Of a DNA stretch of 56,994 bases, positions 54,161 through 56,994 are shown piece by piece. Every line of letters begins with the position of its first letter. Within the stretch, counting starts at the first letter, position 1. Source of the stretch: an uncultured Clostridia bacterium (GTDB lineage Bacteria; Bacillota; Clostridia; TANB77; CAG-508); the NCBI GenBank assembly GCA_948502395.1, contig CAOPES010000011.1:1-56994 (forward strand), in the 5' to 3' direction. The position numbers and the translations under genes are program-made. A model generated the notes under the pieces. It saw only the letters and a program-made list of their open reading frames with translations. It made no database searches and had not been told where the DNA came from.

Positions 54161-55774
54161 ATGAAGCGAGTTGTTGCATACTGTCGTGTATCTACTGACC
54201 ATGAAGATCAAAAAAATTCTTTGGAAAATCAAAGGTTGTATTTTGAAGAATATGTAAGCCAACATAAGGACTGGAAACTAATTGAAATATATGCAGATGA
54301 AGGAATTAGTGGAACATCATTAAAAAAGAGAAATGACTTTAATAGAATGTATCGAGATAGGCTAAAAAACAAATATGATATTATACTGACAAAAGAAGTA
54401 TGTAGGTTTGCAAGGAATACAGTAGATACACTAGAAAAGACAAGAGAATTTAAAAAAATAGGAATTGAAGTAAGATTCATAATAGACAATATTAGTACAT
54501 TTGATACAGATGGAGAATTAAGACTAACAATAATGGCAGGATTAGCTCAAGATGAAAGTAGGAGAATTTCTGAAAGGGTACAATTTGGAGTAATACAAAG
54601 TATGAAAAAAGGAGTTGCTTTTGGAAATATAGTATATGGCTACGATTTTGTCAGAGATCCTATAACTGGTAAAAAGACCAAATTAGTAATTAACGAAAAA
54701 GAAGCAGCAATAGTAAGAGAAATATTTAATATGTATCTTCATGAAGGTAAAGGTGCTTATACTATTGCAAAAGAACTAAAAGAAAGAGGAGTTGAAATCA
54801 AGAGAACTAGAAGTAAAGAGAAGTCAACAGACTGGAGAGAATCAACGATTCTAGATATTTTACAAAATGTGAAGTACATAGGAGATTTAAAACAAAGGAT
54901 TACATATACTACTGACTTTTTAGAGCATACTAAAAAATATAATCAAGGCGAAGTAGAATTTATTTATAAAGAAAATCATCATGAAGCTATAATTGACAGG
55001 GAAACATTTATGGCAACACAAAAAGAATTGAAAAGAAGAAGTGAAATGTATAAACACGAAAAAAGTAAATATACAAATAAGCATACTTTCTCTGGCAAAT
55101 TAGTTTGTGCTTGCTGTGGTGCATCTTATGTTGGTGGCGAAAATAGAAAAAGAAAAGATGGAACAATAAGAAAAACATGGAGATGTTACACTGCTACTAA
55201 ATATGGAAAGAAACATATAGAAAATGACCAAGAAATAGGATGCGATAATGATAGAGTAAATAATGAACTTCTAAAAGAATGCTTTACAAAGGCTTTAAAA
55301 GAAATATTAACTAATAAAAATGAAATCAAAAGAGATGTAGAAGAATATGTAAAAAAAGCAATAAATAAATGTGAAAAAGAAACTGAATTAAGTGATATAC
55401 TTTTAAAGGAAAAAGAACAACTTTGTAAAGAAAAAAACAAACTACTAGATTTGTGTATAAAAGAAATAATTGATGAAGAAACTTATAGACTAAAGAACAA
55501 AGAGATAGAAAACAAAATGATAAAATTAGAAAAAGAACTAAAAGCACAAGAGCAGAAAATCAAAATTAGAGATAATATTGAAGAAATATTAAGTAGTGTT
55601 AGAAAAACGGTAGATAACATATTGAATTTGAAAAAGTTTAGTAAAAACATTTGTAAGGAATTAGTTGATAAAGTTGTTATATACAATGATACAAAATTTG
55701 ATTTTTATTTAAAGGGTTACGAAAACCCATATATTTTTGATGAAAAAAGTAACATTTTATCCTTACAGCACTAG
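54161..55774 (+). CDS. Large serine recombinase (ICE integrase)
   Basis: 537 residues, ATG with SD AAAGGTAGG. Catalytic domain with VAYCRVSTDHEDQKNSLENQ (Ser in RVS) and DEGISGTSLKKR, IILTKEVCRFARNTVDTL, GLAQDESRRISERVQFG; recombinase domain (KYIGDLKQ, HHEAIIDRETF); zinc ribbon (CACCGAS...WRCYTA...GC) and a coiled coil. Typical of Tn1549/Tn5397-type integrases. Its last codon and stop are host DNA: the frame crosses attR (AGC at 55767), and in the excised circle it would continue to 1909. Confidence 0.92.
   Translation: MKRVVAYCRVSTDHEDQKNSLENQRLYFEEYVSQHKDWKLIEIYADEGISGTSLKKRNDFNRMYRDRLKNKYDIILTKEVCRFARNTVDTLEKTREFKKIGIEVRFIIDNISTFDTDGELRLTIMAGLAQDESRRISERVQFGVIQSMKKGVAFGNIVYGYDFVRDPITGKKTKLVINEKEAAIVREIFNMYLHEGKGAYTIAKELKERGVEIKRTRSKEKSTDWRESTILDILQNVKYIGDLKQRITYTTDFLEHTKKYNQGEVEFIYKENHHEAIIDRETFMATQKELKRRSEMYKHEKSKYTNKHTFSGKLVCACCGASYVGGENRKRKDGTIRKTWRCYTATKYGKKHIENDQEIGCDNDRVNNELLKECFTKALKEILTNKNEIKRDVEEYVKKAINKCEKETELSDILLKEKEQLCKEKNKLLDLCIKEIIDEETYRLKNKEIENKMIKLEKELKAQEQKIKIRDNIEEILSSVRKTVDNILNLKKFSKNICKELVDKVVIYNDTKFDFYLKGYENPYIFDEKSNILSLQH
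55767..55769 (+). other. attR core (AGC)
   Basis: Right ICE junction: TCCTTAC on the ICE side, then AGC, then ACTAGTTATAACAAT, which matches the prepilin helix coding sequence of the gene at 388. Confidence 0.7.
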
Positions 55775-56734
55775 TTATAACAATAATAGTGCTTCTAATA
55801 TTAGCCCGGAGTAATGATAGCAACACTAACAGGAAATAATGGAATATTAACAAAAGCCACAAGTGCAAAAGAAAAAACAGAAAGAGCAGAAATAATAGAA
55901 AATGCGAAATTGGATATATTAGGAATTCAAGCAGATAAAAACGGAAAGCTTACAACAGGGCAATTAAAGGGAATATTAAATAAATATTTCAAAGATGTAC
56001 CAGAAGAAATAACAGCAGAAAATATGGCAACTTTGGAATTAAAAACAAAAGACGGAAAACATACAATAAAAGTATCTGAGATTTATAGTGGAAGCCTATC
56101 AGATATGAAAACTGTAACAGAATTAAAAGTAGGCGACTACGTGAAATATGGAGATAAATTAACTTCTCAATCTTATGTAACAAATTCAAATGGAGAGCCA
56201 GACACGGGATATGAAACACCACAAACATTTAACACAGATACAAATACTTTATGGAGAGTTATAAATAAAAAAGCAAATGGAGATGTGGAAATAGTAGCAG
56301 TTAATAATACTTTATCAAGTGACGGAACTACTGGTTTATATTTAAAATCTCAAAATGGATTTTTAAATGCTGAGACAATATTAGATAACTTATGTTCAAA
56401 GTTATACTCCAATCCAGCATATGGAACAGCAAGAAGTATAAATGTTGATGATATAAATAATTTAACAGGGTTTAATCCTGAGACGAGCGAATGGGGAGAT
56501 AAAGAGTACTATTTAAATAATAGAACGAAGACTTATACATCAGGTGGACCATTTTGGGATAAAAACACAAATACTTTTAGAAATGCGACAACAGAAAATC
56601 CTATAACAATAGATAATACGTACTACTATTATACAGTTAATGAAAATATGCCACTATATGATACATTAATCGAAGAATCAAAAACTTATACAGAAAATTA
56701 TAACGAAGAGAATTGCCCAATGTTTTATTGGCTG

Positions 56735-56895
56735 GCTTCTCGCAGTTTACTTTCATACGATGACAATTCGAACTTCGGCATACGTCGTGTAGCTCTTCGG
56801 GGTTGTTCGTGGTTGGAGTATGTTTGCTGCTCTTAATGACGGTGACGCTATTGTGTATGAACGTGCCTGTGCAGTTCGCCCAATTGTAACACTAA
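56735..56895 (+). other. Possible DGR variable region (C-type-lectin-like end)
   Basis: From WLASR to AVRPIVTL the codons are unusually NNT/NNC (CGC, GAC, TCG, AAC, TTC, GGC, CGT, GTT, GGT, GCT, GAC), with invariant FGIR and RPIV positions, as in variable regions of diversity-generating retroelements. The reverse transcriptase and template repeat would lie beyond the window. Confidence 0.45.
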
Positions 56896-56994
56896 ACTCT
56901 AATGTTCAATTAGACACAAGTGACGCAATAAAAGACGGAAGTGAAGAAGCAAAGGCTTGGATATTAAAATAATAATAAAAGAATTGCAAAAATA

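Larger units (their letters stand above)
1785..55769 (+). mobile_element. Complete Tn1549/CTn-like ICE, about 54 kb
   Basis: The boundaries come from the split prepilin gene on each side and the shared AGC. Inside are all parts of a Bacillota conjugative element: large serine recombinase at the right end, oriT with MobC-like protein and relaxase, PcfB/DUF3801, VirD4, VirB2/MAFF2-like, VirB6-, PrgI- and VirB4-like proteins, a CHAP hydrolase, ParA/ParB, and a giant methylase-helicase containing tnpV. This content and order match the Tn1549/CTn2/CTn4 family. Cargo sits in two blocks (18.6-21.2 kb and 37-44.8 kb). No gene looks decayed once the CGG +1 rule is applied, so the element may be functional. 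Confidence 0.92.
55767..56972 (+). pseudogene. 3' part of the interrupted prepilin gene, two CGG +1 sites, variable C-terminus
   Basis: The frame of 1747-1787 resumes here: ALVITIIVLLILA, then CGG (55807), where skipping C gives GVMIATLTGNNGILTKA, identical in style to the paralogue. The ectodomain ends in YWLASR...NFGIR; a second CGG (56798) must be skipped to reach MFAALN...AVRPIVTLNS and the stop at 56970-56972. The last 50 codons (56740-56890) are clearly richer in G+C and in CGT/CGC/NNC codons than the rest of the window. Interrupted by the ICE, otherwise intact. Confidence 0.8.

Noticed and set aside
1507..56800. Sequencing or assembly error as the cause of the extra C bases
   Set aside because: An error process does not know the reading frame. 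All 26 extra C bases stand before an in-phase GGN glycine codon, none before the many GG pairs in other phases, and no other type of frameshift is seen. It remains formally possible until raw reads are checked.
1..56994. tRNA, rRNA or tmRNA genes, including an unusual tRNA reading CGGN
   Set aside because: I looked for cloverleaf-like segments and conserved T-loop sequence (GGTTCGAATC type) and found none in the window; the tRNA responsible, if any, must be elsewhere in the genome.

Overview
The window is AT-rich Bacillota DNA, most likely from a gut Clostridia-type anaerobe: nearly all Arg codons are AGA, Shine-Dalgarno sites are strong (AGGAGG), and TTG/GTG starts are common. It contains one complete integrative and conjugative element (ICE) of the Tn1549/CTn family, about 54 kb (about 1785-55769). 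The ICE is inserted in the N-terminal hydrophobic segment of a type IV prepilin-like gene. The 5' stub of that gene is at 1747-1787 and the rest at 55767-56972. A tandem paralogue of the target gene (388-1636) and the end of an Rpn-type nuclease/transposase gene (1-264) lie on the left flank. I see no tRNA, rRNA or CRISPR array.

ICE layout from left to right: small ORFs and ParA/ParB (2-4.7 kb); a membrane protein and a 1481-residue thioester/Cna-B surface protein (4.8-10 kb); a giant methylase-helicase with a tnpV gene nested in another frame (10.6-18.5 kb); cargo I, with a flavodoxin, an ABC-F ribosome-protection ATPase behind an attenuator-like leader, and a 134-residue ORF (18.6-21.2 kb); a Toprim primase-like protein and a DpnD/PcfM-like protein; oriT, MobC-like protein and relaxase, PcfB/DUF3801 and ArdC-like protein (21.2-26.5 kb); the transfer channel, with VirD4, a VirB2/MAFF2-like protein, an MT-A70 methylase, VirB6-, PrgI- and VirB4-like proteins, sortase B and a CHAP hydrolase (26.7-37 kb); cargo II, an array of small defence- or immunity-like genes separated by a recurrent ATTACAATTT boundary motif and including a c-di-GMP-I riboswitch (37-44.8 kb); a regulatory block with two XRE proteins, a type III toxin-antitoxin locus (ToxI repeats plus a ToxN fused to a CYTH-like domain), LysR, radical SAM-REC and a Spo0A-like regulator (44.9-50.7 kb); then non-coding RNAs, a sigma-like factor, a membrane-linked MazF and the recombination module ending in a large serine recombinase (50.8-55.8 kb).

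The main discovery concerns decoding. Nine genes, in the ICE and in the flanking host DNA, appear broken by +1 frameshifts. All 26 breaks have the same cause: an in-frame CGG codon made by one extra C in front of a glycine GGN codon. Skipping that C, or reading CGGN as a four-base Gly codon, restores full-length conserved proteins every time, including Walker A motifs of ParA, VirD4 and the helicase. I found no in-frame CGG read as Arg anywhere in the window, while several dozen out-of-frame CGG triplets are harmless. VirD4 needs seven shifts in one protein, so the event must be nearly quantitative. In addition, three ICE genes (parB, the MT-A70 methylase and the gene after it) seem to start at AUA behind good ribosome binding sites. 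Together these suggest an unusual translation system shared by host and ICE.

The integrase reading frame runs across attR. In the excised circle it would continue about 40 codons into the left end, so integration would change its C-terminus.
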